From a virus, in the IMG/VR virus record IMGVR_UViG_3300032322_001602, positions 1-62,043 of that record: DNA of 62,043 nucleotides. One strand, written 5' to 3'. Position numbers and translations under genes: made by a program. The notes below the pieces were generated by a model that was not told where the DNA came from, did no database searches, and saw nothing but the letters and a program-made list of their open reading frames with translations. This document shows, piece after piece, positions 17,290-25,796 of this stretch; the first letter of the stretch is position 1; each line of letters opens with the position of its first letter.

Positions 17290-19139
17290 TACTTGCAGTC
17301 CCCAAAGGTGTGCCCGAACTTCACTTCAACGGCCACGGGCAGATCGAGCGCCCATGCCGGTGGGGTCGACATGATCTTCTCGATCTGTCGCCCAAGGTGT
17401 TGAGCATCGCGCTCCGGCACGATGTAGTCAAGCTCGTCGTGGACCTGCAGGGCCATTTCCAGCCCCAGCTCCTCACGAATCGTGATCATGTTCTGCATCA
17501 CCAGAATTCGTGCCAGCGCCTGCACGATATTCTCGGTCAACTTGCCGCCCCAGATCTGCCGGGTCTCACGCCCGTAGGTGTAAACCCACTCGTTGGTAAG
17601 CGGCTCTTTGCGTAGATCATGATAGTAGATCGGCATCCCATTGGGCAGCAGCACCATGTGCTTGCCCGTCAGGCACGGACCAATTGAGCGCTTGTCCCCA
17701 CTGGCAATTGCGCTAAGCCCGGCATGGGTGAGGAAAGTCCACAGCTTTGGGATCTCTGCGTACAGGTTGCGATAAGTCCCAACCAGCGTTCCCGCCTCGG
17801 CTGCTGAAATCTTCACGTCGTCTTTGCGCAGTGTCCCCTGCAGTTTCTCTGATCCCATGCCAAACCCAAGTCCAAGGATGCAGGTCTTGCCAACGAACCG
17901 CCGGGAGTTGTCCAAAGCCGAACGCCCTTTGACTGTCTCCACACCGTACGCATTGGTGGCGAACGAAGAGTAGACATCCTCACCATTACGGAATCCATTC
18001 AGCAAAAGCTGGCACCCGGCAAGCCACGCCACGATGCGGGCCTCGATCTGCGACAGGTCGGCTGCCAGCACAAGATGCCCCGGTGGAGCCCGCAGGGCGT
18101 AGCGCAGACGGCTCTTGTCGACGCGAGGGGGGTTCTGCAGGTTGATCTTCTCCATGCCCCCATAGCGGCCCGTGTGCGCCCGGTAGTATCCCAGCGGTAC
18201 CCTGAGCAGCTTGCGCCGCTGAGCGATCTTCAGGAGCCTCGCGGTGCGGCTCTCAGCAATGGTTGACTTGACCCCAAGCCGGGCATCGAGGAGGGTGGAG
18301 ACAGTCGGATCGTCTTCGAAGTCTTCCTGCATCTGCTTGAAGCCGGTATCGCCCTTGGCAAATGCCCACGTCAGTTTGCCAGTGGCAGGGGAAAGCTTTC
18401 GAGGAGGTTCGACACCCAAGGCCAGCAGCACATCTGCAAACTTGTCGTTGGACATCAGCTTGGTTTTGTCCGCTATGCTCTGAACCGACGCCAGCAGCTG
18501 GGCCTTCTTGGCCTGCTCTTCCTGCAGCACCTCTGCCAGCAGATGAGCGTCAAGCTCGAACTTCGGATTGAGGTACATCCGCAGGGTCTGATCCATGATG
18601 ATGAACTCTTCCTTGGGGAAGAGCGGGCGCAGACGATTGAACAGCCAATGCGTGGAGTCGGTGTCGTTGCAGCAGTAGCCGGCGTACTCTTCCAGCTCAT
18701 CTCGTGAAAGCGACGCACGGCTCCTGCCAATCATGTTGTGTACCGTGTCGCCCTTCTGGATCGGGCACTCCGTGTACTCAAGACACTTGGCAAGCGAGAC
18801 TCCGTACGTGAAGGGCCGCAGGTGCGCCTGCGCCATGGCCATGGTGTCGCAGGCAACGCCAACGGAGATCCCGAACCTCTCCTTGAGGATCAGCAGATCA
18901 AACATCGCATTGTGTGCGACGACAGCAGACTTGTGCAGGTCGAGCGAACGCAGCCACTCGCCTGTCTGCTTCATGGTGCCCGTGAACCACTGGACAGGCT
19001 GATCATCCGCCTTGACTGAAACGAGGATGACCTCGAAGCGTGGATCGGTGATGTAGTCTTCCATCAGCATCTTCGAGAGTGAGTACTCCTTGTCGTAGTA
19101 CGTCTCGAAATCGATGGTCTGCAGCAGAGGGGCTTTCAT
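17289..19139 (-). CDS. Family A DNA polymerase with 3'-5' exonuclease
   Basis: This 616-residue polymerase is close to the T7-type length. Exonuclease motifs are IDFETYY (D10, E12), VAHNAMFD (D81) and YCCNDTD (D159), all with acidic residues kept, so proofreading should work. Polymerase motif A is DLSQIEAR (D361), motif B is RRFVGKTCILGLGFG (K418) and motif C is VHDELDY (H567, D568). It is the phage replicative polymerase, working with the primase-helicase. It starts four bases before the end of the zinc-ribbon gene (ATGA) and is part of the leftward replication operon. Confidence 0.95.
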   Translation of the reverse strand: MKAPLLQTIDFETYYDKEYSLSKMLMEDYITDPRFEVILVSVKADDQPVQWFTGTMKQTGEWLRSLDLHKSAVVAHNAMFDLLILKERFGISVGVACDTMAMAQAHLRPFTYGVSLAKCLEYTECPIQKGDTVHNMIGRSRASLSRDELEEYAGYCCNDTDSTHWLFNRLRPLFPKEEFIIMDQTLRMYLNPKFELDAHLLAEVLQEEQAKKAQLLASVQSIADKTKLMSNDKFADVLLALGVEPPRKLSPATGKLTWAFAKGDTGFKQMQEDFEDDPTVSTLLDARLGVKSTIAESRTARLLKIAQRRKLLRVPLGYYRAHTGRYGGMEKINLQNPPRVDKSRLRYALRAPPGHLVLAADLSQIEARIVAWLAGCQLLLNGFRNGEDVYSSFATNAYGVETVKGRSALDNSRRFVGKTCILGLGFGMGSEKLQGTLRKDDVKISAAEAGTLVGTYRNLYAEIPKLWTFLTHAGLSAIASGDKRSIGPCLTGKHMVLLPNGMPIYYHDLRKEPLTNEWVYTYGRETRQIWGGKLTENIVQALARILVMQNMITIREELGLEMALQVHDELDYIVPERDAQHLGRQIEKIMSTPPAWALDLPVAVEVKFGHTFGDCK

Positions 19140-20002
19140 GGGAGAAACGTCTTGTCTAGTGCCTTGGAGAGCCTACCCAAAAGAGAAGGTTTTTCGTTCG
19201 CAACGGGCGGATGCAACACATGTTGGCTCTTCTGTGCAGCCGCCATCGCAGCGATCTGGGCTTTCTGATGAGCCAATTCAAGTTCCAGCTGCTCTTCAGC
19301 CCTGATCTTGGTCCACACGTCTTCCGCAAGTGCCCGTCCATACTGCATTGGGGGTATCTCGGAACTCCACGGGTACATAGGAGGATTGTCCGAAGGACGC
19401 GGAGGTGGCGGGCCGTTAAGTGCCCCTCCAAAAAAGGGGCGATTGTGGTACTGCTGCAGCGCCTGATTCATCGCCTGCTGTTGCTGCGCCGCTTGCGCCA
19501 GTGCGCTGTTCTGCACAGGAGGACCCAGCATCTGCCGCATGATCTCGTCACTCCACAATTGTGGGATGAACTGGTTGCCCTTCGCTGCCGTCATCCCAGA
19601 CATCTGCGCCTGCCGCCGCGCCTGCATCTTTGCATCCGTCTCTGACGGCGCTACGAACTTGCCAACGGGAATGATCTCTTGCCAGCCGCATCCTTCGCAA
19701 CGCATCGATGCCAGCATCCCGTAATTCTGCAGCGGGTCGGGCTCGTAACTGGCGAACAGCGCACGGGCTTTGATCCGTGCGTGGCGAACTTCGTTCTCCA
19801 TACAGGCAGGGCAAAACATGATGTTTTGCTGGTCCTCAACCTCGCGAAACGACGGCTCGTGAATGTAGTGGTAGCCCAAGTACTTGGTCCTGAACTCCGC
19901 TTCACTCATTATCGTACTTGCCGCCCTCGGCTTGATCTGGACAATCCGCTTGCGACGCTCGGCTCGGGCAGCCTCGGTATCCCACTGTGGCACTTCAGAC
20001 AT
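19136..20002 (-). CDS. Zinc-ribbon protein with Gln-rich linker
   Basis: This 288-residue protein was not recognised as a family. CPACMENE at about 65 and MRCEGCGW at about 100 make a four-cysteine zinc ribbon. After it comes a Gln/Ala-rich stretch, then Pro-rich sequence (GPPPPRPSDNPPMYPW), then a charged helix (KIRAEEQLELELAHQKAQ). The start at 20002 has GGGAGG upstream. Directly upstream of the polymerase and coupled to it, it may be a DNA-binding or bridging factor; that is inference. Confidence 0.65.
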   Translation of the reverse strand: MSEVPQWDTEAARAERRKRIVQIKPRAASTIMSEAEFRTKYLGYHYIHEPSFREVEDQQNIMFCPACMENEVRHARIKARALFASYEPDPLQNYGMLASMRCEGCGWQEIIPVGKFVAPSETDAKMQARRQAQMSGMTAAKGNQFIPQLWSDEIMRQMLGPPVQNSALAQAAQQQQAMNQALQQYHNRPFFGGALNGPPPPRPSDNPPMYPWSSEIPPMQYGRALAEDVWTKIRAEEQLELELAHQKAQIAAMAAAQKSQHVLHPPVANEKPSLLGRLSKALDKTFLP

Positions 20003-20198
20003 TGAGACCTCCCTTGCGTAGCATTGAACGTGCATTCTTAATAGCACGATGATCAGAAGGCGTGTTCCCTGTCGTCACGATAGTCTTCCCATCCGGAGAA
20101 AACCACAGCTTGTGCTGAGACCTGATTGAGGAGCGGATGCGCCATCCTTGCTCCAAGGCGGCGCGTTCTAGTTGCTTGTACTGCGTGCGTAGGTTCAT
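19995..20198 (-). CDS. HicA-like small double-stranded-RNA-binding-fold protein
   Basis: This 67-residue protein includes GWRIRSSIRSQHKLWFSPDG, VTTGNTPSDHRAIKNARS and RKGG. The order (an aromatic-basic start, a histidine in a strand, GNTPSDHRAIKN, then a basic helix) is that of HicA-fold phage proteins. Toxin HicA cleaves mRNA with a histidine in the SGSH loop; here the loop reads RSQHK, so activity is uncertain. No HicB partner follows. Start and end overlap neighbours by a few bases (ATGA type), so it is expressed as part of the replication operon. Confidence 0.6.
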   Translation of the reverse strand: MNLRTQYKQLERAALEQGWRIRSSIRSQHKLWFSPDGKTIVTTGNTPSDHRAIKNARSMLRKGGLNV

Positions 20199-20782
20199 GA
20201 GAAGTACCTCTGAATGAGGAACGGCAGCCAGCGCTCGATACGCGCCTCCAGCTCGGGGATGCTGTCGTCGTTGAAGATATTGCCGAAGATCAGGTGGCGC
20301 GAGATTCCGCTTTCGCTGATGTGATCGAGGGCTGTAGTGGTGATGTTTTCGCGCACGACACGCCACACTTGCCCGCCCGCATCGATGATGGCTTGCGCCT
20401 CATTGTCGAAGCGCACGTCCGAGATCACCATGCGAGGGTTGACGCTTTGCTTCTTCTCGTTCCATGCGCGCATGGCGAGCGTAACCCACAGATCGTCGGC
20501 CACGAGATGCCGGCCCCACTCCGTGCCTAGCGTCTGTGCGAGGTAGCGCGGAGACTTGCCCAGCCAGTCGATGGGGGCCTCCTTCGCTTCGCGATCGTCC
20601 CAGATGGACGGCGGCAAGCCGAAGATCGTCTCGATCCCCCGCTTGAGGGGCTGAGCGAATGCGTGCTGCGCGAATCCGCGCTGCCGCAATATGTTGGCGA
20701 TGGTGTCCTTCCCGCTGCCCGCCTTGCCGGTGAGTCCCAGCAGGACGGGCTTGCTGCGCGGCGGATCGATGATAGCGACCAC
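20195..20782 (-). CDS. Deoxynucleoside monophosphate kinase
   Basis: This 195-residue kinase has a P-loop GKAGSGKDT (19-27), then TLGTEWGR and ISDVRFDNEA, which are marks of the T4 gp1 dNMP kinase family. It would phosphorylate dNMPs to supply triphosphate precursors during replication. T4 gp1 also acts on modified dCMP, but no hydroxymethylase or thymidylate-synthase-like gene was seen here. It is upstream of the HicA-like gene and overlaps it. Start ATG at 20782. Confidence 0.85.
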   Translation of the reverse strand: MVAIIDPPRSKPVLLGLTGKAGSGKDTIANILRQRGFAQHAFAQPLKRGIETIFGLPPSIWDDREAKEAPIDWLGKSPRYLAQTLGTEWGRHLVADDLWVTLAMRAWNEKKQSVNPRMVISDVRFDNEAQAIIDAGGQVWRVVRENITTTALDHISESGISRHLIFGNIFNDDSIPELEARIERWLPFLIQRYFS

Positions 20783-20783
20783 G

Positions 20784-21071
20784 TTACTTCCGCGTCACCA
20801 TTGCCGCGTGGCTTCCGCCCTCGGCAGCGCAGGCAGCTTCCCATGCGACGTTCCAGCGGGTCGTCTGCCAGAACTTCTTGGGCGAGACAACCTGTGCAGG
20901 GTGCAGGAACACAAACTGGCGTGAGGGCCGTAGCGAATGGTACATGCGGTTGAAGACGGCACGTCCGTGGTTGCTCCACTGACGCCACTGCTTCAGCGGA
21001 ACCTTGTATTTGTTGGAGACCGGGCGTCCCGTGGTGCGAACGTACATGATGGTCGGCTTGCGAGTTGGCAT
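20784..21071 (-). CDS. Hypothetical basic protein, first gene of the replication operon
   Basis: This 95-residue protein was not recognised. It is basic and rich in aromatic residues (LKQWRQWSNHGRAVFNRMYH, QVVSPKKFWQTTRW). The ATG at 21071 has GGAG upstream at good spacing. A promoter and, before that, an intrinsic terminator lie just upstream, so this is the first gene of the transcript that runs through dNMP kinase and polymerase to 12550. Basic, first-in-operon phage proteins often bind nucleic acid or host proteins, but that is a guess. Confidence 0.6.
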   Translation of the reverse strand: MPTRKPTIMYVRTTGRPVSNKYKVPLKQWRQWSNHGRAVFNRMYHSLRPSRQFVFLHPAQVVSPKKFWQTTRWNVAWEAACAAEGGSHAAMVTRK

Positions 21072-21100
21072 GGGTGGATCTCCGTGGGGGTAGATATTGC

Positions 21101-21130
21101 TTAGTATGCCCACGTTTGAGATCAAGTCAA
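21101..21130 (-). promoter_or_regulatory. Promoter of the replication operon
   Basis: On the minus strand TTGACT (21125-21130) is followed after 18 bases by TACTAA (21101-21106); CATACT with a 16-base spacer is the alternative. Transcription would start near 21094, giving a leader of about 23 bases with the ribosome site of the 21071 gene. It sits immediately after a terminator, as expected for a new transcription unit. Confidence 0.6.
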
Positions 21131-21144
21131 GAGTGACTACAAAC

Positions 21145-21183
21145 AAAAAAAGGGAGGCCCACCGCCGAAGCGGTGAACCTCCC
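21145..21183 (-). terminator. Strong intrinsic terminator ending the MoxR-VWA operon
   Basis: Read on the minus strand, a 14-base-pair stem (GGGAGG, two G-U pairs, CACCGC) closes a TTCG loop and is followed by seven T. On the plus strand the two G-U pairs become mismatches and no T run follows, so it works leftward only. It separates the operon ending at 21219 from the replication operon. Confidence 0.85.
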
Positions 21184-21190
21184 AAGGGAC

Positions 21191-21205
21191 TTAACAGGCT
21201 GTTAA
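21191..21205. repeat. Palindrome copy 1 (TTAACAGGCTGTTAA)
   Basis: Exact copy of the 15-bp palindrome. It lies between the stop of the 21219 gene and the terminator, at the downstream border of the MoxR-VWA operon. No promoter is visible in the register seen at copies 3 and 6. Confidence 0.9.
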
Positions 21206-21218
21206 GTGTGTCCGCAAA

Positions 21219-21962
21219 TTACCACCTTGATGTCCTGCGTCCGTTCTCGTTGATGAGCTGCGGTACCTTTCGCCCCCCATCTTCCAGAGTTTCAAGCATG
21301 AGGGCGCTGGCCAGAATCTCGTTGAACGGGACCAGCGCTTCGCGCTGCCATGGCTCAATAAGTTGCTTGTTCAGATCGAGAAGCCCAGTCAGGTGCAGCG
21401 GAGAAGCAGCTTTTCGAGCAATGACTTTATCCTTTGCCCCCGGAGGGAAGAACATCAGCAGCTCGGGCCAGATACGAAACATCTGCCCTCCTGTGCTGGT
21501 GTTCGTATGTAGCTGCCCAAGCTTCTTCAACACAGCAGCCCCTTCGTCGTAGAGTTGTGTTACCGAAGCAGCCCACTGAAGCAGGCCCATCCGCATGTCG
21601 TGGGGTAGTAGCGACATCCCGTACCTGTTCACCTCCATCATGTTCTGTGGACGGGTACCGTCGATAAAGGGTATCTCCAGATACCTCACGGGACTTCCGT
21701 TAAAAGCTATCCGGGTCACATCCCACTGCAGCCTGAAGTTCTCTGTAACCCTGAGAAGCGCTTCCCCCAAACTCTCCATCAGTAGTGCCATAGCCTCGTG
21801 CTGTGCTGGCGTGTGGAACGCAGCATAAACCTCCTCCCCTGAGTAGGGACACGGAGCCAGCGCCCTCATGCGGTTCTGCAGCTTAGCCTCAATCCCTTGA
21901 CGGATTCGCTCATAGATAATTCTATATTCCGTCTCAGCTTTCGTTTCGCCATTTCTAGACAT
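21219..21962 (-). CDS. Hypothetical protein, paralogue of the 21955-22737 product
   Basis: This 247-residue protein ends the MoxR-VWA operon. No known domain was recognised. It shares with its upstream neighbour the layout EEVYAAFHTPAQ / EDMYRSAFHPSTQ near residue 45, LLQWAASV / LLEWYAAV in the middle and WPELLMFFPP / FPELMRIVPA later, so the two probably arose by duplication. The start lies inside the end of that neighbour (8-base overlap), so they are co-translated and may form a heterodimer. Confidence 0.65.
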   Translation of the reverse strand: MSRNGETKAETEYRIIYERIRQGIEAKLQNRMRALAPCPYSGEEVYAAFHTPAQHEAMALLMESLGEALLRVTENFRLQWDVTRIAFNGSPVRYLEIPFIDGTRPQNMMEVNRYGMSLLPHDMRMGLLQWAASVTQLYDEGAAVLKKLGQLHTNTSTGGQMFRIWPELLMFFPPGAKDKVIARKAASPLHLTGLLDLNKQLIEPWQREALVPFNEILASALMLETLEDGGRKVPQLINENGRRTSRW

Positions 21963-22737
21963 CGTCGACCCCCCAGTGTGGTTCGTTGATCCATGCCTTG
22001 ACCCTTGCAGTGGGAGACAGAAGCGTCGCAGAAGTAATCAGCTCTATGAACTGCTTCTTGCTTACCGCCTCTGTGCCGAAGGCTTCGTCAATCCGCTTAC
22101 GCAAAAACGCGATGGTCTTTGCCTGCACCTGATTGGTTTGAGATGAATCCCTTGCGTCCGGAAACGCCGCCGGTACTATGCGCATCAGCTCAGGGAACAC
22201 GTAGGGCACATACCTTGGCCTCGGGAATAGCTCGGCCAGCTGGTAGACGATTCCGACACAGGTTGCCAGCAAGGCATCGTGCTTCTTCACCGCCGCGTAC
22301 CACTCCAGCAGCCTGCTGTCGTTGCGGATGGGATCGCCAAGAACAAAGAAGGCCGGGCCTTTCCCCAACACCGAAGTCTTGGGTATAGGCACTTCTTCGT
22401 CATGCCTGACCCACAGTAGCTTCGTGTCGATGAACTCGACGTCGGGTTGAGGGTGGTGCAGCTGCGTCTGTACCTCGCTGGCACTGAGCATGGAGTAGCA
22501 GACAACAGACCCCTGCCTTGACAGAGCATAGATGTTGAAGGGCAGGGGCTTTAAGAAGATATTGTAGGTCCTTAAGTTGTGCCTATGTGTCATAGCATCA
22601 GCCAGTTGGGTAGAAGGATGGAACGCAGATCGGTACATGTCCTCCGCTGAAAGGGGAAAGGGAATGGACTGCTTGGTCCGGTACAGCAGGTCCACCAGTG
22701 AGATGCGCAGTATCTTCTGCAGGTCCACGCTACTCAT
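21955..22737 (-). CDS. Hypothetical protein, paralogue of the 21219-21962 product
   Basis: This 260-residue protein has no recognised family. It shares the AFHPSTQ, L-x-W and FPEL blocks with the next gene. The middle (VEFIDTKLLWVRHDEE) matches a similar place in the partner (VRYLEIPFIDGTRP), both strand-like and followed by a helical half. It overlaps the VWA gene by 8 bases. Co-expression with a MoxR ATPase and a VWA protein suggests a substrate, adaptor or structural partner of that machine; this is inference. Confidence 0.65.
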   Translation of the reverse strand: MSSVDLQKILRISLVDLLYRTKQSIPFPLSAEDMYRSAFHPSTQLADAMTHRHNLRTYNIFLKPLPFNIYALSRQGSVVCYSMLSASEVQTQLHHPQPDVEFIDTKLLWVRHDEEVPIPKTSVLGKGPAFFVLGDPIRNDSRLLEWYAAVKKHDALLATCVGIVYQLAELFPRPRYVPYVFPELMRIVPAAFPDARDSSQTNQVQAKTIAFLRKRIDEAFGTEAVSKKQFIELITSATLLSPTARVKAWINEPHWGVDDV

Positions 22738-23986
22738 ACTCTGCCACCTTCACCTTCACCACTTCACCGAACGGCGGCACGACGTCTTGCGTCATCACCC
22801 ACACGACGGGGTAATCGGGAGGCGTCTTGGGAAACGTGCCGTACCCGTCCGTGAAGTAGATCATGACCACCGGCTCGACCCCCATCTCCTCGATCTTCTC
22901 GAACGCCGGCTCAAACGATGTGCCGCCACCGCCACGCAGCGCAGGCTTCATCTGGTAGATGTCAGTGTAGCTTTCCAGCTCATGCACATCGTGTACCCGT
23001 GCATCGCACGACATCAGGAACACCTTCTCCGGCTTGCAGGTTGTCAGGATGTCCGCAACCTCAGCGTATGCGGCATCGAACTCCCGCTCCCCCATGCTGC
23101 CGGACGTGTCAACCACCCACGCGATCGTGCCCGCACCGAACCCGGTGTAGCTCGGGTAGTAGATCTTCTGCGTCACCAGCCGACGCCGATGCGGGGAAGC
23201 CCACGTTGTGGTGTCGCGTTCTGCAGCACGAGTGATCAGGTGCCGAAGCATCTCGCGCCAGTTGACCTGTGGGGTCAGAATGTTCGCGACCCACCTCTCC
23301 AGCGAGCCGGGCATCTTGCCCATCGCCTTGGCCTGATTGACCGCCGAAGCAATGGCCCGCTTCATCTCAGCCTCGGTACACTGCGCCGGTTCGTACACAT
23401 GTGTGTCGAGCGGCTTGCGATTTCCCATCCCTTCGTTGCTGGCGTCACCACCCCCTTCTCCCTCTCCATCCTTGGGCTTGGGATCACCCTCGTCGCCTCC
23501 ACCCCCACCTCCGCCTTGAGGTGGCGGCGGAGGTTTCTTCATCAGCTCCTTGTAGACATCCTCGGCCAGCATTCCTCCGTTGAATGCCGAATCGAGCAGT
23601 CCTCCCTTCGGCATGGTGCCGCACTGCGAAGTCGAGAGCATGTCGTTGATCACAAGGTCGCACGCGACATTCCAGACTCCGGGGTGGAACTTGTCCCCCT
23701 CGAAGCCGACGTCCTTGTATCGCTTGGCTCGATCCATGTGCAGCCACATGCAGTGGGCGATCTCGTGGCAGCAGATGAAGACCGCTTCTGGTAGAGACAG
23801 CGATGCTAGGAACTTCTCGTCGAACCAGATGATCTTGCCGTTCGTGCCGGCAGTAGGGATATGCCCGAACGTCCCGACACGCAGGTCAAGCGTGTCGAGC
23901 ATCAGGCTGGCAAAGAACGGCGTGTGCAGTAGCATCGCCGTCCGCATTTCGGTGAAACGCTTCTTGGCTTCAAAGCTGATGTCCAT
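22730..23986 (-). CDS. Metalloprotease-like/VWA protein (DUF2201 type)
   Basis: This 418-residue protein has two parts. The N-terminal part has HEIAH (H74, E75, H78) in a helix, preceded by a strand-rich region, as in the putative metallopeptidase domain DUF2201. A Gly/Pro/Asp linker covers about 150-190. The C-terminal VWA domain has the metal-binding DTSGSMGE (D293, S295, S297), GGGGTSFEP and YFTDGYG. VWA proteins of this kind pair with MoxR AAA ATPases, which remodel or load metal-bound partners, and the ATPase is in the same operon. Its ribosome site AAGGAGG overlaps the end of the upstream gene. Confidence 0.85.
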   Translation of the reverse strand: MDISFEAKKRFTEMRTAMLLHTPFFASLMLDTLDLRVGTFGHIPTAGTNGKIIWFDEKFLASLSLPEAVFICCHEIAHCMWLHMDRAKRYKDVGFEGDKFHPGVWNVACDLVINDMLSTSQCGTMPKGGLLDSAFNGGMLAEDVYKELMKKPPPPPQGGGGGGGDEGDPKPKDGEGEGGGDASNEGMGNRKPLDTHVYEPAQCTEAEMKRAIASAVNQAKAMGKMPGSLERWVANILTPQVNWREMLRHLITRAAERDTTTWASPHRRRLVTQKIYYPSYTGFGAGTIAWVVDTSGSMGEREFDAAYAEVADILTTCKPEKVFLMSCDARVHDVHELESYTDIYQMKPALRGGGGTSFEPAFEKIEEMGVEPVVMIYFTDGYGTFPKTPPDYPVVWVMTQDVVPPFGEVVKVKVAEYE

Positions 23987-24446
23987 TGGTCCTCCTTCTA
24001 AGCCTTCTTGAAAATGTCGCGATGGCACCGGGGAACGCAAACCAGTACTGGCGGGTCTCGATCGCAAGTATCCCCCCGGTGCCGTTCTCGATGTAGCTCA
24101 GGGGTTGAAGCCCAAGCGCCTTCTGCACTGGATAGGTCATTCTACGCACGCCCCCTGCAGGGAAAGGATGTGTGACCCCCAGCATGTGCAGCTTGCCGAT
24201 CAGTTCGTCTTGGTACTCCGGCAGCACAATGAATGCTGCAATGACGAACGCCTTGACGTCTTCCCACACCCCCCTGTCCATGCGGCTGAGGAGAGGAGAA
24301 GACAGGTGCCGATCATCTACAAGCTGCATTGCCAGCTTGTCTGCACGCTCCTTCCCCAGAAACGCATCGAACTCGTCAAGGCTCATCCCCTTGTGGATCC
24401 TTCTCAGTTTGCCAGTCAACTGGAAGTAGTGAAGCGGGTCCGTCAT
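23970..24446 (-). CDS. Hypothetical protein of the MoxR-VWA operon
   Basis: This 158-residue protein begins MTDPLHYFQLTGKLRR and is mostly helical (LDEFDAFLGKERADKLAMQL), with a strand-like end (GILAIETRQYWFAFPG). It was not recognised. The ATG at 24446 overlaps the previous stop as ATGA and has GGGGGG upstream. Its end covers the start and ribosome site of the VWA gene, so the two are tightly coupled. Confidence 0.6.
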   Translation of the reverse strand: MTDPLHYFQLTGKLRRIHKGMSLDEFDAFLGKERADKLAMQLVDDRHLSSPLLSRMDRGVWEDVKAFVIAAFIVLPEYQDELIGKLHMLGVTHPFPAGGVRRMTYPVQKALGLQPLSYIENGTGGILAIETRQYWFAFPGAIATFSRRLRRRTNGHQL

Positions 24447-25639
24447 GCGCCCCCCTTCGCGAGCCGGTCCATCATCCTGATGGCCGTGCGCGCATCCTCG
24501 CCCACTTGCGCACGGATACCCGGTGTGTTGCGCAACGCCTCCGTGTCGTGTACGCACAGGTGCTGGGTAATGTACGCCCGGATCTCCTCCACCCGCTGAT
24601 CGTTGGTGACGTTGAGGTGCTTGAGCTGATGTGCCACCGACCGCACGTTGTCCACCAGCGTGTAGTGGAACTGGTTGTCGGGATTGGACAGCCGCTCAGC
24701 CATGCGGCCTACGGCTTCGTGCGCCCGCACCCACAGGTCCTGCATCGCATTCTCCAGCATCTTCTTGGTCTTGTCCTGCAGAGCATCTGCCAGCGCTTGG
24801 CACTGCTGGGCCGGCAGTCCCTTGAAGTCGCTACTGGCCGGCACGGGCTGGAAGTCGAAGGACAGATCGAAGTGCCCTCGAATGCTGTCGACGTTGGGAT
24901 ACTCGGTGATCATGAACCGCTTGCCAAGATTCTTCCGTGCCAGTTCGATCAGCTTCGGGTACTCCGGCACGAACTCGTCGAGCGCTTCGTTCATGCTCGC
25001 CTTGCGCTTGCCCAGCCTGCCGATGAAGTCGAAGAACGACGTGTTGGGCAGCATGCGTGCGCCAGTCCGCCGACCCTGATCGTCGAGCCCCGTCGTTGTC
25101 CACGGGAGTGTCATCTCGTAGAACTCAGCACGGGCCGAGTCGATCTCCCGATGGATCTTCTTGAGCTTCTCGTCGGCTCCCGACAGCAGGTGCTTGCGGG
25201 TCTCGAACGCATCCGCATTGGCGTCGCTCGCACTGGCCGCATCCTTGCTGGCCTGCCGGTCTTTCACCTTCGCGTGCCAACGCTTGGTGTTGAGCGTAAC
25301 CAGCGTGGCGAAGTTGCGGATGTCCAGCGTCTTCGCAATGTCGTCGGTTGCGAATGTCGGCAGGGCAACGGACGGCAGCGCGTACTCCGTTCTGTCCGCT
25401 GTGTCAGTAAACACGCTGTCGCTCGCCTTGTTGATGACACCCGTGGCCGCGTCCGTCGTGCCTTGCGCCTCGGCGGTTAACAGGCTGTTAACCACGTCGG
25501 CGTCGATCGCCTTCAGCATGCCCTCTTTCATTGCGTTGACCACCGGCACCTCGTGGGCCGGGATGATAGCGCTTGGCTTGGGGTCTTCCCCACTCAGGAT
25601 GTCAGCCAGTAGCGCACTGATGTCGTCGAAGTCAGCCAT
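24443..25639 (-). CDS. Helical protein of the MoxR-VWA operon (DUF3150-like?)
   Basis: This 398-residue, mostly helical protein has two coiled-coil-like parts (near 140-175 and 280-330) and a central LPNTSFFDFIGRLGK. Proteins of similar size and shape, some annotated DUF3150, accompany CobS-like ATPases and CobT/VWA proteins in phages, but I cannot confirm the family by eye. It carries palindrome copy 2 in its coding sequence at codons 50-55 (VNSLLT). The start at 25639 follows GGAGG and overlaps the upstream small gene. Confidence 0.6.
   Translation of the reverse strand: MADFDDISALLADILSGEDPKPSAIIPAHEVPVVNAMKEGMLKAIDADVVNSLLTAEAQGTTDAATGVINKASDSVFTDTADRTEYALPSVALPTFATDDIAKTLDIRNFATLVTLNTKRWHAKVKDRQASKDAASASDANADAFETRKHLLSGADEKLKKIHREIDSARAEFYEMTLPWTTTGLDDQGRRTGARMLPNTSFFDFIGRLGKRKASMNEALDEFVPEYPKLIELARKNLGKRFMITEYPNVDSIRGHFDLSFDFQPVPASSDFKGLPAQQCQALADALQDKTKKMLENAMQDLWVRAHEAVGRMAERLSNPDNQFHYTLVDNVRSVAHQLKHLNVTNDQRVEEIRAYITQHLCVHDTEALRNTPGIRAQVGEDARTAIRMMDRLAKGGA
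25477..25491. repeat. Palindrome copy 2, inside a gene
   Basis: Exact 15-bp copy extended to GTTAACAGGCTGTTAAC. It lies 148-162 bases into the 25639 gene and encodes NSLLT on the minus strand, the same residues as copy 8 in an unrelated gene. Confidence 0.9.
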
Positions 25640-25796
25640 TGTGTGCGTCCTCCATTGTTCGCTTGATGAGCTGCTGCTTCAGAGATTCCTTCAGCAGTTG
25701 AGACTGCTTGAGAACTTTCTGGGTCGCAGCGGTTTTCCGCCTTGCCTCGGCAAGCTGCTGTTCCAGCCGCCACCTCGGCAATGTCGTCAGTTTCAC
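25632..25796 (-). CDS. Small coiled-coil protein
   Basis: This 54-residue protein starts with GTG at 25796 behind GAGGAGG and overlaps the previous stop as GTGA. It is almost one basic helix with heptad-like leucines (LEQQLAEARRKTAATQ, KVLKQSQLLKESLKQQL). It could be a short adaptor or coiled-coil partner in the operon; no family is recognised. Its stop lies within the first codons of the 25639 gene. Confidence 0.55.
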   Translation of the reverse strand: MKLTTLPRWRLEQQLAEARRKTAATQKVLKQSQLLKESLKQQLIKRTMEDAHNG

